Below are positions 9,702 through 19,400 of a stretch of DNA of 55,869 nt, piece by piece. A program made the position numbers and the translations under genes. Below the pieces are notes generated by a model. The model was not told the origin of the DNA, did no database searches, and saw nothing but the letters and a program-made list of their open reading frames with translations. Numbering within the stretch: position 1 is the stretch's first letter; each line of letters starts with the position of its first letter. This stretch comes from an uncultured Muribaculaceae bacterium (lineage in GTDB: Bacteria; Bacteroidota; Bacteroidia; Bacteroidales; Muribaculaceae), in NCBI GenBank assembly GCA_949742535.1, contig CATJQX010000115.1, positions 1 to 55,869 on the forward strand, given 5' to 3'.

Positions 9702-10133
9702 ATGGTAATTCAGAGATGGCAATCGGTGTGGCTCCTTGTAGCCACGGTTTTAGTGGCAGTGTTCTGCTGTATTCCTATGGCATGTGTGCCAGGGGAGATG
9801 AATGATCCGAATTCGGTGACGCTGATGCGTCCGGTGGATGTGCCGGTATTCATGGTGGTGAATATCGTGGTGGCTCTGCTCCTGTTTCTTTCTATCTTCA
9901 TGTACAAGAACACCAGGAGGCAGAAAACACTCACCCTGATATCCATGCTGCTGATCGTAGTGGTAATGGCTACCGAGGGGCTGCTGATCTACGACTGGAA
10001 CAATGTATACGGAGGCATCGAATGGCTTGGCAGCATATTCCTGCTCCTTGCGGCGCTTGTATTCGCCCTGTTGGCGTATCGCGGCATAAGCCATGACGAG
10101 AAACTTCTCAAGGCGGCCGACAGGCTTCGCTGA
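9702..10133 (+). CDS. DUF4293-like four-helix membrane protein
   Basis: MVIQRWQSVWLLVATVLVAVFCCIP with four predicted TM segments; resembles the Bacteroidetes DUF4293 family from memory. Confidence 0.7.
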   Translation: MVIQRWQSVWLLVATVLVAVFCCIPMACVPGEMNDPNSVTLMRPVDVPVFMVVNIVVALLLFLSIFMYKNTRRQKTLTLISMLLIVVVMATEGLLIYDWNNVYGGIEWLGSIFLLLAALVFALLAYRGISHDEKLLKAADRLR

Positions 10134-10146
10134 CCTGCGGCAGGTC

Positions 10147-11094
10147 TTATCGCGAGCCGAGCACAAGCAACAGGAGCGATACAAGAAGCACCCCGAGGTC
10201 TATGACTTTGGCGCGCACATTACGCTCATGCAGGATAAACACCCCGTAAAGGAACGGCACGATCACGCTTCCGCGGCGCACCATCGATACAATGGATATC
10301 ATGGAGCCGTCCATGGATAGCGAGAAGAAGTAAGCCAGATCCGCTACGGTAAGGAAAACAGAAATGAATGGTATCGCCCATGTCCAGTGGAATTTTCCCC
10401 CTTCGGACGATGCGGCAGGAGACAGGCGGCGCAGCAACAGCAGCGTCGCCGTCATTATTATACACTGGTACAGCGAGTACCATGCCTGTACCTCAAGCGG
10501 GAGATAGAACCGGAGGAGGTATTTGTCGTAAAGCGCGCTTATGGCGCCAAAAACCGTGGCGCCTATGGCCATCCATAGCCACCGTGAATGTTTGAAAGAA
10601 AAACCTTCACGGCTTCCGATGCGCGATATGAAATAGAGCGACGCGAATCCGAGGAGGATACCGCACCACTGTATGAGGTTGAGGCGCTCGCCAAAGATAA
10701 GCAGTGCGCCCACGAGCACCATCACAGGACGGCTCGCGTTGATAGGGCCCTGGATGGTGAGGGGCAGATGTTTTATGGCGAAATACCCCAGGAGCCATGA
10801 CGACAGCACGATCACGGCTTTTACCATAATAAGCAGATGCCCTTCGGCGGTGTTTCCGAATCCGTAGTTCCCTTCAAGAATGCCTCCTATGATTACCGGA
10901 GACATGAACAGGGTCTGGAACACGGTGTTGAGCATCAGCACCACTGTCACATTGTTGCCTTTTACAGAGAGTTTCTTGAATATGTCGTAAAATCCCAGGC
11001 AAAGTGCCGAAAGGAGGGCGCAAAGAATCCACACGGGGGTAGCTGTTTTAATTGAAAATGCGATGTGCCCCGGAAAACGGCAGGCACATCGCAT
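10147..11094 (-). CDS. EamA/DMT-superfamily transporter (true start probably downstream of 11058)
   Basis: About 10 hydrophobic segments, GPINASRPVMVLVGALLIFGERLNLIQWCGILLGFASL motif; the ORF-track start lies inside a terminator hairpin. Confidence 0.75.
   Translation of the reverse strand: MRCACRFPGHIAFSIKTATPVWILCALLSALCLGFYDIFKKLSVKGNNVTVVLMLNTVFQTLFMSPVIIGGILEGNYGFGNTAEGHLLIMVKAVIVLSSWLLGYFAIKHLPLTIQGPINASRPVMVLVGALLIFGERLNLIQWCGILLGFASLYFISRIGSREGFSFKHSRWLWMAIGATVFGAISALYDKYLLRFYLPLEVQAWYSLYQCIIMTATLLLLRRLSPAASSEGGKFHWTWAIPFISVFLTVADLAYFFSLSMDGSMISIVSMVRRGSVIVPFLYGVFILHERNVRAKVIDLGVLLVSLLLLVLGSR
11058..11094 (-). terminator. Intrinsic terminator after the lipoprotein gene
   Basis: Perfect 12-bp stem ATGCGATGTGCC / GGCACATCGCAT, 13-nt loop, followed on the minus strand by TTTTCAATT. 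Confidence 0.75.
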
Positions 11095-11117
11095 GTATGT
11101 TTATGAAATGGTGTTGT

Positions 11118-12059
11118 TTATCTTGCTGTAAGAGAGTAGTTGGCGTCGACGGTTACATTGAATTTGTAGGTGTCTGTGCTCGTCATTGGGATAGGCACGT
11201 GGGGGCAGGTGAAGCTGAGGTCGAAAGTCTTGGCTGTGATTACATTTCCACGCAGGCCGGTTACTTCATATGCCTGGAAGGGCCGGTTGTTGACTTGCGG
11301 GATCAGCTGGTCACAGTTGAGTGTGAATCCGTTGTCGCTCATGGCGAAACTGATGCTGGGGAATTCCATTGTTATGCCTGAGGGCATACCGGTTACGAAC
11401 TGGGCGTTTTCTATTGTCATAAGCGCTATCTGTGTGCGGTAGTCGAGCGAAACGCAGTACTTGGCTTTCTTGGTAGAGAATGCGTCAAAATCTCCTGAAC
11501 TGCAGGTTGAGATCGTGGTACCGTAGAAATAGTTCTTTTTCTGTATCACACGCACGCGATACAGGTTGTCAATAGTGAAGGATATGGAATTCTGCGCTCC
11601 GACTTTTGTGGGTGTGAGTGTCCCGTCTACTTCGGCGTAACCGAAGGTGCGCTCCGCGTCAAGGAGGCAAGTCACTTTAAGATCGCTGATGGTGGTTCCG
11701 GAACTGAGCTGGAAAGGAGTGGCGACATCTACACCTTTTACCATGGGATCACGGAAAGTTGCACGCGGCATATATCCGAAAACCATAGTGTCTTTCTTAT
11801 CTTCATCAAATTGCAGGCCAACAAGCTGCACTGTGCAGGAGTTGTCGTTTTCGTCAAAGACGAGAGTGTAGTCGATCCCTGGATAATATTTCCATGTATC
11901 CGTGCCTACTTTCTGCACGGCCACGAAGTTCGACGATGCCTCTGCCGGTACGTAGTATATTGGTTTGAGGTTCTCGTTGGTTACTTCTGTAGAGCTACAG
12001 GATGACAATGCGGCAATAGCGGTGATACCGCAGGCTGTTAATAATGATTTAATTTTCAT
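11118..12059 (-). CDS. Lipoprotein of unknown function
   Basis: Signal peptide with lipobox-like IAALSSCSS; no recognised domain; lies just downstream of the TonB-dependent receptor. Confidence 0.75.
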   Translation of the reverse strand: MKIKSLLTACGITAIAALSSCSSTEVTNENLKPIYYVPAEASSNFVAVQKVGTDTWKYYPGIDYTLVFDENDNSCTVQLVGLQFDEDKKDTMVFGYMPRATFRDPMVKGVDVATPFQLSSGTTISDLKVTCLLDAERTFGYAEVDGTLTPTKVGAQNSISFTIDNLYRVRVIQKKNYFYGTTISTCSSGDFDAFSTKKAKYCVSLDYRTQIALMTIENAQFVTGMPSGITMEFPSISFAMSDNGFTLNCDQLIPQVNNRPFQAYEVTGLRGNVITAKTFDLSFTCPHVPIPMTSTDTYKFNVTVDANYSLTAR

Positions 12060-12093
12060 AACTGGTTGTCAATTATTTTTGTGGTGTATTCTG

Positions 12094-14355
12094 TCAGAAC
12101 AACGGGAGGTCGTAACGCAATGTAAGGCCAAACTGCATGCCGTTCCCTTGCTGCAGAAAGGCGTTTCCTATAGAAACGAAATAGAACGTGGCATATTGTG
12201 TGGCTGTGAAATTGTTGATCCACAATTCGGCGGAAAAATCTCCGTGCCACGCCCTGACGGATGCGTCGGCAATGGCATAGAACGGTTGTGAGAGCGTGTT
12301 TGCCTCGTCCCAGTAAATTTTACCGATTCCGCGGCAGTTTATATCGGCGCTCAGGCGCTGTATGAATCCTGATCTGAAATCATGTGTGTAGCTTATGCCG
12401 GCAAACATTGTGTTGACCGGAGCATATGGCACGTGGCATCCGCTGTAGTTCTTGCGGCCGTTGTTGAAGTCTGTGAAACGGGCGTCTGTGAAACCGTAGG
12501 CCATGCGTGCGGCCAGTGCGTGGGTCAGCCGGTATACGGCCGATATTTCGGCACCGCGTGAGCGGGACTTTCCGGCGTTTGCCATGACGCGCCCTGTCAC
12601 TGACCCTTCGGGGAACATGGTGAGCTGCTGGTCGCGGCATTCTATCCAGAACAGTGTGGCATCTACGTCGAGCTTGCCGTCTGCGAGATTGAGATGTGTG
12701 CCGATCTCGTAATTCCAGGTCTTTTCAGGATTGTAGCTGATGATGTCGTTTATGTCGTACCGTTGGTCCAGTCCCACTTTCGCCATTATACGCTGTTGCA
12801 GCACATCGCTGAACATCTGGGTGTTGTATCCGCCGGCTTTGTATCCTTTGGTAAATGACAGAAATACATTTCCTTTGTCGGACGGTAGCGTGTAGCTCAG
12901 TGTGAGCTTGGGGAGCAGTTGGGCGAATGTTTTCGACAGTGTGCCTGATTCGTGCACGCTGACCGGTATCGCGGGAGAGTAGATCTCTTCCCCCTTGTCA
13001 GTGATATGGTATACTGAGTATGTGGACTCGGAGTCGCTGTGATATTTTATTTCGGCGCGTTCCCAGTCCCAGCGCAGTCCCAGCGAGGCGGTAAACCGGC
13101 CGATAGAGGCTGTGCTTTCGTGGTAGAACGATCCTCCTGCCGAAGGCAAGGTAAAGTCGCTGCCGAGGTATAGCTCGCGGTTATCCCACCTGAGGGGGTA
13201 TTGCGGATTGATCTTGTTGGCGTTCTCCTCGATCAGATGGGTGAGGCCGTAATCGAAAAATGTAACAGGAGCGCTCATGTGCGATCGTCTCAGATATCCG
13301 AAAGCGCCGGCGAGCCACCTGTAATGCTTGCAGGGGTTGCTTTTGGCCACGAAATCGGCGGTGAAAGCCCATTCATGGCGTTTTTGTGTGAGGGTGAAAT
13401 AGTCGAGCGGCAGGAAATCCTGATCAAGCGTCATGTTGTCGTTGATATACTGGAAACTGGCGATTCCTGAGAGGTTCACGTTGCCTGTGCGCCCGTTAAG
13501 CGTCAGACCGTCTGTTACGGTCAGACGTTTGTAGAAACATGTATCGTTGTAGGCGATCTGCGATGTCTTTACCGATTTGTACGGGTATCCGTTCTGGAGG
13601 GAATGTGACAGCGACGCTGTGTTTTCTATGATGAAGCTGTCGCCGGCGCGGTATATCGTTTTCCATCGGCCGCTCCACTGGCGTTCGCGGCCCACATGCG
13701 AGTTGTTGTATTCATTTCTGAAATAGCCGTCGGTGCCTGTGGCGTAGGCATTGAGCGACATTCCGATGCGGTATGAGAGCCGCCTGTAGAGGCCGAGCGA
13801 GCCTTTGTAACTGTTGTGCGAGGCATATTCGGCCAGAACTCTGATACCCTCGAAAGTAAACGGGGAAAGAGTGTGGATGTTTATGAGGCCACCCATAGTG
13901 TTTCGTCCGTAAAGTATGTTCTGCGGACCGCGCAATATCTCGATCCGCTCGATATCGGCCATGTCGAAATCGAAATTGTCTTTGTTAAGCAAAGGCACAT
14001 TGTCGATGTTGAGCCCTACTACGGGTTGGTCTATGCGGGTTCCAAGTCCGCGCACATATACCGAGGAGGTCATTCTCGAGCCATACTGCGGCATGTAGAA
14101 GTTGGGTACGATCTCGCTGACCTGTTTGATGTTCACTATGTTCAGGCGCTCTATCTCCCGTCGGTCAAGGGTGGTTACAGTCTCGGCTTTTTCAGCGTCC
14201 GGCCCCCCTTTGATGGCGGTTACGGATACCTGCGGGAGCACCATTACGGTATCCGCGAACTCAGACTGCACCGCCTCTCCACACGCATGAGGGGCGCGGA
14301 AAGGTGCTGACGTCAGGAATGACAGCAATATTATGTGGAGTGGTCTGAGTGACAA
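12094..14355 (-). CDS. TonB-dependent outer-membrane receptor
   Basis: Plug domain (VSEIVPNFYMPQYGSRMTSSVYVRGLGTRIDQPVVGLNIDNVPL, DIERIEILRGPQNILYGRNTMGGLINI) and C-terminal beta-barrel. Confidence 0.93.
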   Translation of the reverse strand: MSLRPLHIILLSFLTSAPFRAPHACGEAVQSEFADTVMVLPQVSVTAIKGGPDAEKAETVTTLDRREIERLNIVNIKQVSEIVPNFYMPQYGSRMTSSVYVRGLGTRIDQPVVGLNIDNVPLLNKDNFDFDMADIERIEILRGPQNILYGRNTMGGLINIHTLSPFTFEGIRVLAEYASHNSYKGSLGLYRRLSYRIGMSLNAYATGTDGYFRNEYNNSHVGRERQWSGRWKTIYRAGDSFIIENTASLSHSLQNGYPYKSVKTSQIAYNDTCFYKRLTVTDGLTLNGRTGNVNLSGIASFQYINDNMTLDQDFLPLDYFTLTQKRHEWAFTADFVAKSNPCKHYRWLAGAFGYLRRSHMSAPVTFFDYGLTHLIEENANKINPQYPLRWDNRELYLGSDFTLPSAGGSFYHESTASIGRFTASLGLRWDWERAEIKYHSDSESTYSVYHITDKGEEIYSPAIPVSVHESGTLSKTFAQLLPKLTLSYTLPSDKGNVFLSFTKGYKAGGYNTQMFSDVLQQRIMAKVGLDQRYDINDIISYNPEKTWNYEIGTHLNLADGKLDVDATLFWIECRDQQLTMFPEGSVTGRVMANAGKSRSRGAEISAVYRLTHALAARMAYGFTDARFTDFNNGRKNYSGCHVPYAPVNTMFAGISYTHDFRSGFIQRLSADINCRGIGKIYWDEANTLSQPFYAIADASVRAWHGDFSAELWINNFTATQYATFYFVSIGNAFLQQGNGMQFGLTLRYDLPLF

Positions 14356-14445
14356 TAGATGGTCTGTTTAGTACCTGAAAACCGTTGACGCCACGGTCTG
14401 TCCCGGCAATGGCCTGGAAAATCCGGCGTGGTATTAATCCGGATG

Positions 14446-14453
14446 CAAAGTTA
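14446..14453 (-). promoter_or_regulatory. Candidate -7 element (TAACTTTG on minus) for the TonB-receptor operon
   Basis: CAAAGTTA about 90 nt upstream of the receptor ATG. Confidence 0.5.
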
Positions 14454-14590
14454 GGAAAAAAATCGTTACCGGCGCATGTGCAGGGCGTCAGGAGCGGCCG
14501 GTTGTACTCGCTCCGGTAGAAAAGAAGTGTTAAAATCGTAATAAAAATTAAAAAAGGCGTCCGGTGGGGGAGATAATCAAAAAAAAGCGG

Positions 14591-14598
14591 TAAATTTG
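14591..14598 (+). promoter_or_regulatory. Candidate -7 element TAAATTTG for the ECF sigma gene
   Basis: TAnnTTTG match 20 nt upstream of the TTG start at 14618; -33 box not evident. Confidence 0.4.
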
Positions 14599-14617
14599 AT
14601 GGTATCAATTACTACGT

Positions 14618-15184
14618 TTGTTTGTGAGCCGAGAGATCCCACAGGAGAATCCCATATTGATAGAGCGTTTGCGGCAGCCCGAAAGCTGTCGCCAGGCGTT
14701 TAATGAGGTTATGCGTGAGTATTCCGAGCCGTTGTACTGGCAGATCCGCCGCATGGTGGAGAGCCACGACGATGCATCGGATGTGCTTCAGAACACATTT
14801 CTCAAAGCCTGGCAGAACATAGAGAATTTCCGCGGGGAAGCCAAGCTGTCGACATGGTTGTACAAAATAGCTCTCAACGAGAGCATAACGTTTCTGGCGC
14901 GTGAACGCAAGCGCTTGAATCGGAGCCTTGACGATGAGGAAAGCCATCTTGTGAACCTGATCGAGGCCGATGAGTGGATCGACGGAGACGAGCTGGCTCT
15001 GAAGCTGAGAAAGGCCGTGGCCTCGCTTCCGGAGAAACAGAGGATGGTGTTCAATATGAAATATTATGACGATATGAAATATGAGCAGATGTCGGAAATA
15101 TTGGGCACGTCAGTGGGAGCGTTGAAGGCGTCTTATCATCTGGCAGTCAAAAAAATAGAGAAAATGCTCGGTGAAGTTAACTGA
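14618..15184 (+). CDS. ECF-type RNA polymerase sigma-70 factor
   Basis: Region 2 (MREYSEPLYWQIRRMVESHDDASDVLQNTFLKAWQNIENFRGEAKLSTWLYKIALNE) and region 4 (LPEKQRMVFNMKYYDDMKYEQMSEILGTSVGALKASYHLAVKKIE). Confidence 0.93.
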   Translation: MFVSREIPQENPILIERLRQPESCRQAFNEVMREYSEPLYWQIRRMVESHDDASDVLQNTFLKAWQNIENFRGEAKLSTWLYKIALNESITFLARERKRLNRSLDDEESHLVNLIEADEWIDGDELALKLRKAVASLPEKQRMVFNMKYYDDMKYEQMSEILGTSVGALKASYHLAVKKIEKMLGEVN

Positions 15185-15334
15185 AATATACGGATATGCG
15201 GAGTTAAATTTTTGACTAAAAATGCAGAGGACGGTTAAACCTTGCCGACGATGTAAAGTCAGAGATAATACATGAGGAATTAAAATCAATGAAGCCTCCT
15301 GTTACAGGAATTTTCAGGACTTTGTAAATAAAGC

Positions 15335-15769
15335 ATGAAAGATAAGGATAACAACATATTGGACAAAATAGGGCGCCGCGACGGATTGGCGGTGCCTGAA
15401 GGCTTCTTCGAGGATTTCGCCCGTCGCATGCAGGCGGAGCTTCCGGAGAATCCGGATGCGGAAAACACGCGTGTCCTTGCTCCAAAGACCTTTTGGGAAC
15501 GGGTAAGGCCGTTTGTCTATATGGCTGCCATGTTTGCCGGCATATGGTGTATGCTGAAAATGTTCACTCTCATGAGCACCTCTCCCGTAGATCTTTCGAT
15601 AGATAATAACAAAATTCTCACCGAGGCTCTCAGTGATGACAATTTCGTGTATGACCATTTTATCGACGAGATCAACCAGAATGAGATTTTCGACGAGATG
15701 TATGACGACAGCATCGGTGTGGATGATTTCATAGAGGTAGACAGTCTGGTTCTGGATCAGTACCGATAA
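15335..15769 (+). CDS. Single-TM protein, putative anti-sigma factor
   Basis: Directly downstream of ECF sigma; cytosolic N-terminus with VPEGFFEDFARRMQAELPE, one TM (PFVYMAAMFAGIWCMLKMF), acidic C-terminus. Confidence 0.6.
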   Translation: MKDKDNNILDKIGRRDGLAVPEGFFEDFARRMQAELPENPDAENTRVLAPKTFWERVRPFVYMAAMFAGIWCMLKMFTLMSTSPVDLSIDNNKILTEALSDDNFVYDHFIDEINQNEIFDEMYDDSIGVDDFIEVDSLVLDQYR

Positions 15770-15842
15770 CTGATACTGGATGGAATACCGGATTGCCGGA
15801 ATTAGTTAAAAAAGTCGCTTAATATAATCAGTAAAGGTTTTT

Positions 15843-16322
15843 ATGAAAAAGAGAGAGCTGTTTCTGATGCTTCTGGTCTGTGTGCTCGCGTCGGCTTTTC
15901 CGGCAATGGCACAGGATCGCCCTGACCGTGACCAGTGGATGAGCGAGATCAGGCAGTATCGGCGCACTTATTTTACAAAAGAACTCGATCTTTCCAAAGA
16001 GCAGCAGAATAAGTTTTTCCCCATCTATGACGAGATGGAAGAGCAGATAAACCGCATTGACGAGGACGCGCGCACAATGGAACGCCGCATCGCCGATGCC
16101 GCCGACGCTTCCGACCTGGAGTATGAAAAAGCTACCGAGGCGATGTATGACGCCAAAGTAAACCAGGCCCAGATTGAGAGAACCTACATGGATAAATTCA
16201 AGAATGTGCTCAATAAAAAGCAGCTTTTTGAATTGAAAAGCGTGGAAAAACAATTTCAGCGCGATATGCTCAAACAGCATCAGCGCCTACGCAGTCGCAG
16301 GGCGGCAGAAAACGCGCAATGA
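15843..16322 (+). CDS. Spy/CpxP-like periplasmic protein
   Basis: Signal peptide; helical, charged protein with LDLSKEQQNKFFPIYDEMEEQ; third gene of the sigma operon. Confidence 0.65.
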   Translation: MKKRELFLMLLVCVLASAFPAMAQDRPDRDQWMSEIRQYRRTYFTKELDLSKEQQNKFFPIYDEMEEQINRIDEDARTMERRIADAADASDLEYEKATEAMYDAKVNQAQIERTYMDKFKNVLNKKQLFELKSVEKQFQRDMLKQHQRLRSRRAAENAQ

Positions 16323-16366
16323 CACTTTCAGGCAGCATCTATAGAAAGCCATAGAATATGAATATA

Positions 16367-16404
16367 AAATGTGTGTCGGTCATCTTTCCCGGCACACTTT
16401 TTGT
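16367..16404 (+). terminator. Intrinsic terminator of the sigma operon
   Basis: GTGTGTCGG / CCGGCACAC stem (one G-U) followed by TTTTTG. Confidence 0.75.
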
Positions 16405-16474
16405 TAAATAATTGTCCGGATAACCGCGACGAATAACGGCTGGACTATCCCGCTGAAATCAAGAGATATATATT

Positions 16475-19400
16475 ATGAGACGTATTGTAGCTATTTTAGG
16501 CTTTATCGCCATCGTATGTATGTGTATGTCTGCAAAAACTACAGGTAATATCCAGGAACCAGATTTCGCTTTTCCGAAAAAGGTACAGAAACAGGCTTCG
16601 AGCGATCTGGAGAGCGCTCTTTCGGCAGGAGACGGCGCACGGGTGGTCAATGCGCTTGTCCGCATAGGTCTTGCAGAGTCTGCTGTGTCAGCCGATTCGC
16701 TTCCGAATGTGATAGCCCGTGTGGAACAGGTGAAATCCGTGGAGAAAAACCCTGTCACCCGTGCCATGCTCTGTTTGCTTGAGGCGCAGATCTATGCCGA
16801 TATATACCGTAATGACACATGGGCGATAAACCAGCGGCCTGAAATCTCTGTGCAGGCTGTGACCGACAATTATAATCTGTGGGGACGCAGCCAGTTTATC
16901 CGCAAGGTAAGCTCGCTTATTGATGAGGCTCTTGTGGATGGAAACGCATTGCGTGCGGTGTCTCTGGAGGAATATAGGAATACTCTGACTTTTCAGCGTG
17001 GAGCCGTCACGATATATCCAACGCTGCTTGACTTTGCCGTATACAGGGCTCTGGCCTATCTGGAGCCTTTTTCGAGAGGTGTGAACCGCACACTGACCAC
17101 CGGGTTGCTTTCCGATCCGATGGACCGGTCGCTGTATCCCACTGTGGCGGATTCTGTGGAAAGACACATCCTGGAGCTGTATCGCATGCTGATGGAGGGG
17201 CGTGAGGATAGCGCCCCGGGGCTGTATGCGCGTGCTGCGGCGATGAATTATATATCTGACCGCATTTTCTCGTTCGAGCGCCCGGTATTCTCCTTTGACC
17301 GGTCTCAGAGCGGCCCTACCGATCTGCAGCGCGTGTATATGGATGTATATGACCGTTTCCGTCATGTACCCTATGCAGTGGAGATACTGCTGTCCATGCC
17401 TGATATCAGGGTTCAGTCAGGTGCGGCGAAAGAGATTTGTGGCATGCTCCGTCAGTTTGAGCGCGAGAATCCGCAGTACTTCAATCTGAATGGGGTAAAA
17501 GCCGCCATCGAACAGCTGACACGACAGAGTGTGACCCTCCGTGTGCCCCGTGAAGTGCAGCGTGGACTATCTGTCGTGGTCAAAATTGATGCGGAAAATG
17601 TAAACTCCCTCAAGCTGAGTCTTTATAAACTCGCACCTTCCTCAGTCAAACGTGGAGCGTCCTATTATAACGGTCCGCTTGGAAAGCCGGTACAGACAGT
17701 GGAGGTCAGCATGGATGGCGATGCGCCTTTCTGTGCAGTTTCCAAAGCCGCGCTTTCTGTGCCTGACTATGGCCAGTATGTGGTGGTGCCGCAGTTTGAA
17801 GGTATGGAAAATGCCAGACGTGACTATGAGATAATCAATTGCTCGCATCTGGCCACCACTGTCATCCAGGATGCGGGCGACAAGCTGAAAAACGCCTTGG
17901 TGCGGAATGTGGTGGACGGCGCTCCTGTAGAAGGTGCAAGCCTCGTGTTCACACCCTGGGACCGCCGGACTGGAGCGACAACACTTCCGCGGAAGACAGA
18001 TGCGCGTGGATTTGCCGCCCTCGATGTCGATAAATCAGGTTCTGTATATGCGACACTGGGCGATGACAAATATTCGCAGACCGTAAGCATATACCAGAAC
18101 GACAGGATGCCGAATGCGCGTCAGACCTACGGCGCCGTGGTTACCTCCCTGGGGCTTTACCGCCCCGGCGACAGGATGGAATATGCTGTAGTGCTTTATG
18201 ATCTTGACAAGGATTCGCGTGCCGTATCGCCGTCGCGCAATTTCACCATACGCTTACGCGATGCCAACTACCAGGAGGTCGCCACCAATGCCATGACCAC
18301 CGATGCCTGGGGGCGCGCGCAGGGCTCGTTCGATCTCCCCGAGGAGGGTCTAACCGGTAATTTCTCCCTGGAGTTTGCCGATCAGGACATAGTCGGCGGA
18401 TGCTCGTTTATGGTAAGCGATTACAAGTTGCCTACGTTTGAGACGAAGGTGACTTCAGTGAAGCGTCCCGCGACCGTTGCAGACGATGCTGTAATAGAGG
18501 GTAGCGCCATGACATTCGCCGGTTTCCCTGTGGAGGGTGCCGCTGTGAAAGCGCAGGTGAAGGTGCGCACCGGAGCCTGGTGGTTCGCCTCGGTATCTCC
18601 TGTCTTTTACGAGGGTGAGGCTGTCACCGACCCGAAGGGAGCTTTCAAGGTGGTGATACCGTCGCAGGCAATAGCCTCGTCACCGTGTCCCGATGGATTT
18701 TTCACAGTGGATATCGCTGTCACATCACCCGACGGGGAGACACGCACCGCATCCACCGGTTTCAATATGGGCAAACCAGATTATATCAAGGCTTCAATTC
18801 CCGGAGAATATAATGCGGACTCCCGTAAGGAGGTAATAGTCGGTCTCTACGACTTCGACGACAAACCCCAGCAGGGTGAGTTGCGCTATAAGGTAAGCCG
18901 TATGGAAATGAAGGATGACCGGTATGTTTATCCCGAAGTGGTAAAAGAAGGTACGATGATGCCCGGTAATTTCAGCGAGGTGCTGACTTCGCTCCCTTCG
19001 GGACAGTACGGTGTCATATTCGAGACTGTGGATCGCTCGCTTTCAGATCCGACAGGCATAGCCCGTGTGACGGTATGGCGCCCAAGCGATGCAGTCTGTG
19101 CCGCCGATGAACTGCTCTGGACACCTGCCGGCGGTGACATTGAGGCAGATGCCAACGGACGCGCAGCTGTGACGGTAGGCAGCAATGCGCCGGGAAGCCA
19201 TATGTTCGTGTTGGTTTCGGATGAAAACGGACATATCGTTTCATCGGAGTGGATCGAGCTTAAAGGAATGCAGACGGTTGGCGTGCAGTTGCCGCATGGC
19301 GCGCAGTCTGTAACCGTCAATATGTCTGTGATACATGACTGCAAGATAGAAACAGAGGCCGTAAAGGTGGTCTCTTCCGCATCAAAACGGAAAATAACAC

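Noticed and set aside
14361-14460. TPP or cobalamin riboswitch upstream of the TonB receptor
   Set aside because: The expected conserved blocks (e.g. CUGAGA / ACCUGA of TPP) are not present.
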